The translations under genes were made by a program, and so were the position numbers. The notes under the pieces were generated by a model. It was not told where the DNA came from. It was given only the letters and a program-made list of their open reading frames with translations, and searched no databases. Shown here piece by piece: positions 1 through 6,488 of a stretch of DNA of 17,155 nt (positions are counted from its first letter, which is position 1; the number at the start of each line of letters is the position of its first letter). The DNA is from CAZOHG01 sp964579725 (GTDB lineage: Bacteria; Zhuqueibacterota; JdFR-76; BMS3Abin05). Where the stretch lies: NCBI GenBank assembly GCA_964579725.1, contig CAZOHG010000068.1:1-17155 (forward strand), in the 5' to 3' direction.

Positions 1-3
1 AAA

Positions 4-1935
4 ATGACATACGAGCATTTGTTTTCAGGCATACGGGTGGGAAGCCTGTTTTTGAAAAATCGCATTATTTTTCCGCCCATTTCAACCAATTTGGCGGCCA
101 TTTCGGGTGAAATCACCTCCGAATTCATTGACCACTACAAGCGCCGGGCCAAGGGAGGAGCAGCCGTCGTCACATTAGAAAACATGTGTATTCAATTTCC
201 CGAAGCGCGCCACGGTGCCACACAACCCAGAATTGACACAGATTCCTTCATTGCCGGATTGAGTCGCCTGGCTTACGAAATTCACCGTTACGGCAGCCTG
301 GCTTTCATGGAACTCACGCATCCCGGATTTTATTCCGACCGGTCTCTCTCGGAAGGCCGCACGCCCGTAGCGCCTTCGGCCGTCAACATTCGCAAAGACG
401 GTGTTCTTCCGAAAGAAATGTCCGAAGCCGAAATTGAGGAAATGGCCGACATTTTTGCCCGGGCCGCGCTTCGGGCGAAAAAAGCACACTTTGACGGCGT
501 TGAAATTGAAGCCGCCCACGGGTTGCTGGTCAATCAATTTATGTCGCCCCTCACCAACAAACGAAACGACCGATACGGAGGGTCTCTTGAAAACCGCGTG
601 CGGTTTGCCAAGCTTATTATTCAGCGCATTAAAGACCTGTGCGGTGCTGACTACACGGTGACGGCGCGAATTGGGGCCATCGATTTTGTGGACGGGGGCG
701 TGACCATTGAAGAAGGCGCCCGGATGGCCAAACTGTTCGGTGAAATGGGCTACGCTGCCGTACACGCTGACGTCGGTTTTGGGAGCAAAGAAAAGCGCCT
801 GGAGCCGATGCAGTATCCGGAGGCCTGGCGCGGCTATTTGGCCACTGAATTCAAAAAGGCCGGCGTTTCGGTGCCTGTAATCGCAGTCGGGATGATTCGG
901 AATCCCTGGCGGGCGGAGGAAATCCTCCGAAAGGGGGAAGCCGATTTGATCGGGTTGGGACGCGCACTCATTGCCGATCCCGATTGGCCGATGAAGGCCC
1001 AGGCAGGTCGGGAAAAAGAGATCAAACGGTGCATCGGCTGCAACGAGTGCATTAAGGCTCGCCACGAGGAAGGTACGGCTGTTCGCTGCGGAGTCAATCC
1101 CACTGTGGGACGGTTAGAGTCGGATGAAATCCTTTCCCCGGCGGCTCAACCGAAAAAGATTTTAATTGTGGGTGCCGGTCCTGCTGGATTAGAGGCAGCC
1201 GTCACACTGAGAAAACGCGGCCACGACGTCACCATCTGGGAGAAGGAAAAGTACATTGGCGGTGCCCTGAAACTCGGCTGTGTTCCTCCCGGGAAGGAAA
1301 AAATCAACTGGCTGATCGAATACTACGAATACATGTTAGAAAAACTCAACATCCCGATTTATTTTGAAAAAACCGCTACGGCGGAGGGTGTTGAGGCGTT
1401 TCGGCCGGATGTGGTCATTATTAGCAAGGGAGCCGATTATTCGCTTCCGCCCATTAAGGGATTCGATTTGGACCACGTGCTGACCTTTACCGATATTTTA
1501 AAGGACGACGTGCACATTTCAAACAGCCGCGTGGTCGTGGGAGGCGGCGGATTGGTGGGCTGCGAAACGGCTTTGCACCTCCGCGAATTGGGCAATGAGG
1601 TCACCATTGTGGAAATGCTTCCGGATGTGGCCATTGGAATGGAACCCATTAGCCGTGAATTTCTGCTGCGTGAATTGCGGGAGAAAGGTGTTCAGATCAA
1701 AACAAATTCCCCCGTGAAAGAAATTCGGAAAGATTCCGTTCTCCTTGGCAACCATGCCGGAACGGAATCCATTCCGGCCGATTATTTTGTAGCGGCTTTC
1801 GGCGGACGGCCTGACCACTCCCTGTACAACCAACTAAACGGCACATTCGAGGTGTACCAGTTGGGCGATGCGACCAAGGTGGGGAAGATCATCGATGCCG
1901 TACAAAATGGGTACGGAATCGGAAAGACATTGTAA
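4..1935 (+). CDS. NADH:flavin oxidoreductase, OYE / 2,4-dienoyl-CoA reductase family
   Basis: A 643-residue flavoprotein with the standard three-part layout. Residues 1-335 are an FMN-binding TIM barrel (start MTYEHLFSGIRVGS, later SPLTNKRNDRYGGSLENR). A 4Fe-4S cluster site follows at C343, C346, C349 and C362. From about residue 386 there is an FAD/NAD(P) module with GAGPAG at 390-395 and a second dinucleotide fold VVVGGGGLVG at 510-519. The C-terminus ends in GDATKVGKIIDAVQNGYG, typical of this class. The family passes electrons from NAD(P)H through FAD and the cluster to FMN, reducing activated C=C bonds such as enoyl-CoA or enoates. Oddities: the usual HGYLLNQF active-site motif reads HGLLVNQF (172-179), so the proton-donor Tyr is Leu174, and Cys spacing is x2-x2-x12. 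Substrate is unknown. The ATG at 4 matches the usual family N-terminus, so the gene appears complete. Confidence 0.95.
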   Translation: MTYEHLFSGIRVGSLFLKNRIIFPPISTNLAAISGEITSEFIDHYKRRAKGGAAVVTLENMCIQFPEARHGATQPRIDTDSFIAGLSRLAYEIHRYGSLAFMELTHPGFYSDRSLSEGRTPVAPSAVNIRKDGVLPKEMSEAEIEEMADIFARAALRAKKAHFDGVEIEAAHGLLVNQFMSPLTNKRNDRYGGSLENRVRFAKLIIQRIKDLCGADYTVTARIGAIDFVDGGVTIEEGARMAKLFGEMGYAAVHADVGFGSKEKRLEPMQYPEAWRGYLATEFKKAGVSVPVIAVGMIRNPWRAEEILRKGEADLIGLGRALIADPDWPMKAQAGREKEIKRCIGCNECIKARHEEGTAVRCGVNPTVGRLESDEILSPAAQPKKILIVGAGPAGLEAAVTLRKRGHDVTIWEKEKYIGGALKLGCVPPGKEKINWLIEYYEYMLEKLNIPIYFEKTATAEGVEAFRPDVVIISKGADYSLPPIKGFDLDHVLTFTDILKDDVHISNSRVVVGGGGLVGCETALHLRELGNEVTIVEMLPDVAIGMEPISREFLLRELREKGVQIKTNSPVKEIRKDSVLLGNHAGTESIPADYFVAAFGGRPDHSLYNQLNGTFEVYQLGDATKVGKIIDAVQNGYGIGKTL

Positions 1936-2136
1936 AAACAATTTCACCGTCGGGGTGCAAAGGGCGCGGAGGAGATTTTTTCAATGGACATTTTCCGCCC
2001 TGTCCTTGCGCCCTCAGGAGAGAACGGCTCTCATGCTGAACGAGCGAAACGAGTGAAGAATTCTTCTTCTCGCACCCAGACGGCGAGTAGCCAAAAATCC
2101 AAACCGGAAAATATTAGGAGAATATTTGAAAAATGC
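1936..2136. other. Gene-poor spacer after the flavoprotein
   Basis: I see no convincing gene here. It contains a 7-bp inverted pair AGGGCGC (1961-1967) / GCGCCCT (2008-2014), a small hairpin GAGAG-AACGG-CTCTC (2018-2032), and the repeat-like element listed separately at 2031-2066. No T-rich intrinsic terminator for the flavoprotein gene is visible. Confidence 0.6.
2031..2066. repeat. Repeat-like element with GAAGAATTCTTC palindrome
   Basis: The stretch TCATGCTGAACGAGCG...AACGAGTGAAGAATTC resembles the short dispersed intergenic elements of the TCATNCTGAGCGAAGCGAAGNATC type found between genes in many bacterial phyla. It ends in the perfect 12-bp palindrome GAAGAATTCTTC (2055-2066). Only one copy is visible in this window, so calling it a repeat depends on my recall of that sequence type and not on copies seen here. 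Confidence 0.4.
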
Positions 2137-2334
2137 CTAAAAATGAACTGAAGATTGGTTTTTGTTTTCACCGGAAATTCGCTGCAAAATTTCCCGATTT
2201 TTACCTCTGGTGTGCCTCGCCAACCGTGCACAAACGCCGTGTTCCGCAATCGCTTCACGCCAAAATTCCAGCAACCACTTTTTCGGATCGTCGTCTAAAA
2301 TTGGCCCGCCGTTGATTTTACCGTTTTCCCGATT
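2137..2334 (-). pseudogene. Unrecognised small coding remnant behind the NifX-like gene
   Basis: An open frame of 65 codons on the minus strand has very protein-like content: GGPILDDDPKKWLLEFW, then REAIAEHGVCARLARHTRG, then KNREILQRISGENKNQ, ending at TAG (2139-2137). There is no ATG in it. The only conventional start is TTG at 2274-2272, which has no ribosome binding site and would cut off the GGPILDDDP part. The frame is the same as that of the upstream NifX-like gene, separated from its stop only by TAA-TTC-TAA. I therefore read it as a decayed or start-damaged second gene of that operon, or less likely as a gene using a non-standard start such as ATC at 2316-2314. I do not recognise the family. 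It is charged, helical-looking and has one Cys. Confidence 0.45.
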
Positions 2335-2340
2335 TTAGAA

Positions 2341-2760
2341 TTAGTCCGCACGCTCGGCCGTAAGATCTTTGATTTTTCCTTCGGCAAAGGCGGTCACGGC
2401 GACTTCCACACCCGGGATGTCGGTCAAAACCACCTGGAGTCCTGCGGAACGGAAGGCTTCCACGGCACCCGAGCCCATTCCGCCGGCAATCAGCACATCG
2501 CAGTCCGAAATGGCCGCGGCCATGGCCATGTGGCGATTTTGTGCGTCTCCGCCGTAGCCATGGCGCCCCTGGGCATCCAGATGCTGTTCCGTCGATTCCT
2601 GTGCGGGATTTCGATTGGGATCAAAATGGCCCACCGTCCGTTCTCGCAGTTCCTTGCCCAAAATTTGCCCGTTCTCGATGGTGTAAACGGCGTAGTAGCG
2701 AGAACGCCCGAAATGCTGACTGACAAATTCTCCGTCGTTGGTGACAATGGCAACCTTCAT
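2341..2760 (-). CDS. NifX/NifB-like (dinitrogenase FeMo-cofactor domain) protein
   Basis: A 139-residue protein starting MKVAIVTNDGEFVSQHFGRSRYYAVYTIENG and ending with ISDCDVLIAGGMGSGAVEAF, then VVLTDIPGVEVAVTAFAEGK. This is the Nitro_FeMo-Co fold seen in NifX, NafY, the NifB C-terminus and many stand-alone archaeal and bacterial homologues. Proven members bind Fe-S or FeMo-cofactor precursors; most stand-alone ones have no known job. The middle (about residues 42-78) is rich in His, Asn and Gln (HFDPNRNPAQ, EQHLDAQGRHGYGG, QNRHMA) and could add metal ligands. A strong GGAGG sits 6 bases before the ATG. No nif gene is nearby, so a role in nitrogen fixation is not implied. The remnant at 2137-2334 follows in the same direction. 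Confidence 0.85.
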   Translation of the reverse strand: MKVAIVTNDGEFVSQHFGRSRYYAVYTIENGQILGKELRERTVGHFDPNRNPAQESTEQHLDAQGRHGYGGDAQNRHMAMAAAISDCDVLIAGGMGSGAVEAFRSAGLQVVLTDIPGVEVAVTAFAEGKIKDLTAERAD

Positions 2761-3035
2761 TTGAATCCTCCGTTTTAATTCAATCCGTGCCTGACGCAGG
2801 CTTTTCTAAAATTCCTAAGTTCCCAATATGTTCGCTGTACCTTGGACTAACTTTCGCCTAAATTTTCCCCGAATGCCTCTCGACTCGCACGACGTGCGCT
2901 TTTCCGACCTGAAACGAACTTTCCACAAAATGAAGGAAAAGATGGCTAAAATTTTGGGAAAACCCAATCTTCACCCTGAAACGAGGGCAATTTTAGTGAA
3001 AAAGACGTGAGTGTCCGTTTTCAAAACAGATGCAA

Positions 3036-3063
3036 AAATTATTGCACGTTTGTGCAATAATTT
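3036..3063. promoter_or_regulatory. Perfect 12-bp inverted repeat, likely operator or hairpin
   Basis: AAATTATTGCAC (3036-3047), a GTTT loop, then GTGCAATAATTT (3052-3063) is a perfect 12+12 inverted repeat. It lies about 100 bp upstream of the -35 box of the RND operon promoter. No T run follows on either side, so a terminator is less likely than a dimeric regulator site. I do not match it to a known regulator with confidence. Confidence 0.5.
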
Positions 3064-3160
3064 ATGAAATTTAAAGCCTGGAATCAAGGAAAATTCAAGC
3101 TGAAAAGCAAGGGGAAATGGAGAGTGTGTCGGTTTTTTTGCAGAAGTCGGATTATTTTAC

Positions 3161-3189
3161 TTGACAAATTCGGATTTATTTTCTATACT
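3161..3189 (+). promoter_or_regulatory. Near-consensus sigma70 promoter for the RND operon
   Basis: TTGACA at 3161-3166, a 17-base spacer, and TATACT at 3184-3189, inside an AT-rich stretch and pointing at the exporter operon. The -35 is perfect, the -10 has one mismatch, and the spacing is ideal. Transcription would begin near 3196, leaving a leader of about 265 bases before the ATG at 3462. Confidence 0.75.
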
Positions 3190-3461
3190 ACTAAAAAATG
3201 CCCGATTAATGGACTTCTATTCAAACTGTGCTTTGTCAGGAACCTTGTTCTGCAGCGAGGCCGTTGATTTTTTCTTCTTTTTCGAGATTCCGACAAGATT
3301 CCTCTCTTTTTTGGGTTGGGAATAGATTCAAGCGATATACAAACTACCAGTGTCAGGGGTGCGATTTCGCGTATGAAGCCGAATTTCGTAAGCGCACCAT
3401 CTGAACAAGTCAAAATCCCCGATGAATTAAATTTCAGGAATCTAAATCAAGAGCGCTGAAA

Positions 3462-5396
3462 ATGTCCTTCGGGTTCAAAATTTTTCGTACCGTTCTTTTG
3501 ATTCTCTTTCTATTGGCAACGGGTTTTATTTTACCCAGACTTACTTTTGACGATTCGCTTCAGAATTGGGTGCCGAAAGATTCAGCAATAATCACTCAGT
3601 ACCGAACCTTTCTGAAACGGTTCAAAAGCGACGCGCTCATTCTTGTTTCGGTGGTCAATTCTACGAAAGAACCCGCCGAATCCTTTTCGAAAACGGTTGA
3701 CAGCCTGATTGAGAGGATTTCCAAAATCGAAAACGTGCGAACCGTCATGCGCTGGCCGCCGCCTTTTCTTCGCTACAAAATTTCACCCACGCCGAATGTT
3801 CAATCCTTTTTTCTCACCTATCTTCCCATCGATTACGCAAATCCGAACCGCCCCGAATTAATTCGGAAGGTTGAAAACTGCCTCGACAAAACCGGTGTGA
3901 ATGACCACATTGCGGGCACGGGTGTGATTCACAAAGCCATTAACGAGATGACAAGGCATGCCGTAAAGCGATTTTTGCTCGTGGGTTTAATCCTGCTTTT
4001 TTTCTTCCTTTTTTTGCTGACGCGGCAGTACCAGATCATCTTGAAAACGCTCGGTATTTCGCTGGGAGGGGTTGGTTTTGTTCTCCTGACGGCCTATTTT
4101 GCGGACATCCAGTTTAATTTGATGATGTCTGTTTTGCCCATTCTCATCCTGTTTTACAGCACCTCGGTTTCCGTTCACATCCTCAATCACGGCGGGAATA
4201 TTAAAAGGGTTTTCTGGCCAACGGTGACGGCTGTGCTAACGACCTGCGCCGGTTTTGCAACCTTTTTTCTGGAATCTGCCCCGCTGTTGCGGGATTTCGG
4301 GCTTTTGGCAATCGCGGGTTTACTGGGCGGCTTCTTTTGGGCTGTACTCCTTTTTTATCCCGAAAAAAATCGGAGCCAGACCGAAATGCCTTATCGAGAC
4401 ACCTATTTGAAGATAAAGAAATTTTGGACGCCCCGATCTTTTTTCGTGGGAATTGTGCTGATGATTTTTCTGCTCCCCGGCGCGCTTCGGATTCGATCCG
4501 AAATCAACCCGCTTTCCCTATTGCCGCGGGAAAATCGAGCCATTCAGGATTATTTTTTTGTAGAAAAGCATGTCAGTCCCTATATGCCGATTGAATATGT
4601 GGTTCCGTTAGATCGAGTCGATGACCGAAAACTCATGGCTTGGATTGAGGACGTCTACGCCCTTCCAGAGGTGGGGGCGGTGATGAGCTATTTGGCCATT
4701 CCGCCGTGGATAAATGCGCAGAAGCTCGGATATGTGTCGCAGGATGGTCGTGCCGGGCGGGTCACCTTTTTTGTGCCCATGATGTCCACCCGGGCAGGCC
4801 TGGCCCTGGTTCGCCAGATCGATCATCTGACACAGAAGCGATTTTCAACCCTGAGGGACATTTCGGATCCAACCGGATTTGTTGCTTTGTATGTTTCCGT
4901 AGCGGATCATCTGGCGAAATCCTTTCGGAAAAATTTGATTTTAGCCTTCACGTTTGTATTTCTAATCATCCTGATTTATTTGCGAAATGCAAAGCTTTTT
5001 CTGGCCTCACTTTTGCCCAATTTTTTTCCCATCGTAGCCCTGTTGGGAGTCATGGGCTGGGCTCATATTCCGTTGGATATGGTTACCATGCCGATTGGCT
5101 GCATGGTCATGGGGATTATCGTGGACGATACCATCCATTTTCTATACTGGTACCGCAAAACTGCCGACGTTTCCCTGGCTTTTGAAAAATCGGGTACCGG
5201 AATTGTGACCACCTCCCTAATTTACGTATTGGGATTTTCCGTCTTTCTATTTGCCGAAGCGCTTCCCGTGCGTTATTTCGGAATTCTTTCGATTACAGCA
5301 ATTCTCACTGCACTTTTCGGGGATATTGTGATTTTACCGATTCTTTTGCAAGGCGATTGGGGTTTAAAAAAAGCTATTCGGAGGGGTCTAAATTGA
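3462..5396 (+). CDS. RND/MMPL-superfamily exporter
   Basis: A 644-residue membrane protein made of two RND-type halves. Each half has one membrane helix (about 8-27 and 324-343), a soluble extracytoplasmic loop of about 140 residues (LTFDDSLQNWVPKDS in half one; RIRSEINPLSLLPREN in half two), and then five membrane helices. The proton-relay motif of the family, here GIIVDDTIHF with D555 and D556, is in the second half. The matching spot of the first half is STSVSVHILNH and lacks the acidic pair. MMPL and COG1033-type members move lipids, hopanoids or other hydrophobic molecules across or out of the inner membrane using proton flow. At 644 residues it is on the short side for the family. It opens a run of overlapping genes with a DUF3419 enzyme, a GNAT and a hydrolase, suggesting it exports what they make. 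Substrate is inferred to be lipid-like only from context. Confidence 0.88.
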   Translation: MSFGFKIFRTVLLILFLLATGFILPRLTFDDSLQNWVPKDSAIITQYRTFLKRFKSDALILVSVVNSTKEPAESFSKTVDSLIERISKIENVRTVMRWPPPFLRYKISPTPNVQSFFLTYLPIDYANPNRPELIRKVENCLDKTGVNDHIAGTGVIHKAINEMTRHAVKRFLLVGLILLFFFLFLLTRQYQIILKTLGISLGGVGFVLLTAYFADIQFNLMMSVLPILILFYSTSVSVHILNHGGNIKRVFWPTVTAVLTTCAGFATFFLESAPLLRDFGLLAIAGLLGGFFWAVLLFYPEKNRSQTEMPYRDTYLKIKKFWTPRSFFVGIVLMIFLLPGALRIRSEINPLSLLPRENRAIQDYFFVEKHVSPYMPIEYVVPLDRVDDRKLMAWIEDVYALPEVGAVMSYLAIPPWINAQKLGYVSQDGRAGRVTFFVPMMSTRAGLALVRQIDHLTQKRFSTLRDISDPTGFVALYVSVADHLAKSFRKNLILAFTFVFLIILIYLRNAKLFLASLLPNFFPIVALLGVMGWAHIPLDMVTMPIGCMVMGIIVDDTIHFLYWYRKTADVSLAFEKSGTGIVTTSLIYVLGFSVFLFAEALPVRYFGILSITAILTALFGDIVILPILLQGDWGLKKAIRRGLN

Positions 5397-5527
5397 ACAC
5401 GGCAAATTTTGAAAAAGTCATTCGGTCCGAAAAAAAACTGCCCGAAATTCCGGTTAGAAATTTGGCCCAAAAACATGGATTTTTTAATCAAATGGGAGGC
5501 GTGATTAGCTTTAAGGTGGAAAAATGA
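5393..5527 (+). CDS. Small unrecognised ORF (44 aa) coupled to its neighbours
   Basis: A TTG-started frame begins MNTANFEKVIRSEKKLPEIP, continues VRNLAQKHGFFNQMGG and ends VISFKVEK. A very strong ribosome binding site, GGAGGGG (5380-5386), sits 6 bases before the TTG. Its start overlaps the exporter stop (TTGA, 5393-5396) and its stop overlaps the DUF3419 start (ATGA, 5524-5527), the classic layout of translational coupling. Without this ORF there would be 127 noncoding bases in an otherwise very tight operon. It has no membrane segment, signal peptide or Cys, and it is basic. I do not recognise the family. The frame is open further upstream inside the exporter gene, so openness alone is not proof; the overlaps and binding site are the evidence. 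Confidence 0.6.
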   Translation: MNTANFEKVIRSEKKLPEIPVRNLAQKHGFFNQMGGVISFKVEK

Positions 5528-6476
5528 AGAAAAAATTCCTGTACAATTTCGGAATGTCGCAGGACGATGCTCGGACGGAAAGAAAAGCCCTGGAACTTGA
5601 GCCGGGCGACCGCCTGATTTGCCTTGCCAGCGCGGGTGAAGTCCCGTTGAATCTTCTCGCGACCTCCGATGTCCAGATTGACGCGGTCGATATTTCTCTG
5701 CCCCAGATACGGCTGGCCAGACTGAAANNNNNNNNNNNNNNNNNNNNNNNNNNNNNNNNNNNNNNNNNNNNNNNNNNNNNNNNNNNNNNNNNNNNNNNNN
5801 NNNNNNNNNNNNNNNNNNNNNNNNNNNGAGAAAAATCACGAGGCTTTTTGAATTTGACGATGTTGCGGCGCAGAGGCAGTACTTTGACCGGAACATTCAT
5901 TACAGAAAATTAAAATGGATCTTTTCCGTCGCATTTCACCCGAAAATCTACAAAAATCGCGGTATGGACACGGCAGCCTTGCGTCACAGCAATGAAAGCG
6001 ACATGGCGTCATTTTTTTTCAATCGATTCCGAAATTTTTGCACGGCCACCCTTGCAAGAGAAAATTATTTTTTTCAATTCACATTTTTTAATCGGATTTT
6101 GTTTGACGAAGCCCTGCCTGACTATCTGAAAGAAGAGGGAAATCGGCTTTTGAGAAAAAGGGCAAACCGGCTTGCCTTTTACAATGAGTCCATTACGTCC
6201 CGAATCAAAAAAAGCCCCGAAGGCCGGTACAATAAGTTTGCGCTTTCGAATGTAGGAGATTGGCTGTCGCAGGAGGAGTATATTGACCTTTTGCAAACGA
6301 TCGGCCAACGGGCGGCAAAACCGGGCAGAGCCTTGCTTCGGTACATTCATTTTGCGTATGCCATTCCGGGAGATTTGGCTGACACGCTTAGGATTGACCA
6401 ATCTTTGGGGGCTCAATTAGAAGTCTCCGACCGGTACCCCTTTTACAGCCTGGTTCCCATGCGTATTTTGGGATGA
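5524..6476 (+). CDS. DUF3419 / BtaA-like aminocarboxypropyltransferase, broken by assembly gap
   Basis: Before the gap, 68 residues read MKKKFLYNFGMSQDDARTER, KALELEPGDRLICLASAGEV, then PLNLLATSDV and DAVDISLPQIRLARLK. These are the N-terminus and SAM-binding motif I (LASAGEVPLNLL, acidic VD-I-S) of the DUF3419/BtaA family. After the gap the frame changes from phase 1 to phase 0 and runs from KITRLFEFDD to SDRYPFYSLVPMRILG, about 216 residues. BtaA moves the 3-amino-3-carboxypropyl group of S-adenosylmethionine to diacylglycerol, the first step of betaine-lipid synthesis. No BtaB-type N-methyltransferase is present here, so the final product may differ. AAGGTGG precedes the ATG. Family members are usually near 370-400 residues, so some 250-350 bases are probably hidden in the gap (inference). 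The different phases reflect the arbitrary N length and need not be a real frameshift. Confidence 0.82.
5728..5827. other. Assembly gap (100 Ns)
   Basis: Exactly 100 unknown bases, the usual placeholder for a scaffold gap of unknown size. It falls inside the DUF3419 gene. Nothing can be said about its content except that both flanks are the same gene on the same strand. Confidence 0.98.
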
Positions 6477-6488
6477 GGTGACACAAAA

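Larger units (their letters stand above)
2761..3461. other. 700-bp intergenic region with palindromes and a promoter
   Basis: This divergent spacer separates the NifX-like gene (-) from the RND operon (+). It holds a weak hairpin GCCTG-ACG-CAGGC (2789-2801), a 13-base palindrome CGCACG-A-CGTGCG (2886-2898), the 12-bp inverted repeat at 3036-3063, the promoter at 3161-3189, and a leader of about 265 bases before the exporter ATG. The open frame at 2828-3010 lacks a ribosome binding site and is not called. A zinc-ribbon-like open frame at 3210-3404 is described as a finding. Confidence 0.6.

Noticed and set aside
175..1065. Long 296-codon open frame on the minus strand
   Set aside because: Lies wholly inside the flavoprotein gene, shows no family features, and is a shadow of its codon use.
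1961..2014. AGGGCGC...GCGCCCT as a structured RNA
   Set aside because: A 7-bp stem with a 40-base loop and little inner pairing is too weak to call.
2133..2315. 60-codon frame on the plus strand
   Set aside because: Antisense to the far more protein-like remnant at 2137-2334.
2789..2801. GCCTG-ACG-CAGGC hairpin followed by TTTT as a terminator
   Set aside because: The stem is only 5 bp and it lies just upstream of the NifX-like gene, with no plus-strand gene ending there.
2828..3010. 60-codon ATG frame ending KMKEKMAKILGKPNLHPETR...VKKT
   Set aside because: The second half looks somewhat protein-like, but there is no ribosome binding site, no recognisable domain, and the region has palindromes typical of a regulatory spacer. 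Left uncalled.
3064..3267. 67-codon frame on the plus strand
   Set aside because: It runs through the near-consensus promoter at 3161-3189 and has low-complexity Lys/Phe content.
5273..5913. Frames reading through the N gap on both strands
   Set aside because: They are artefacts of undefined bases; only the DUF3419 frame on either side is supported.
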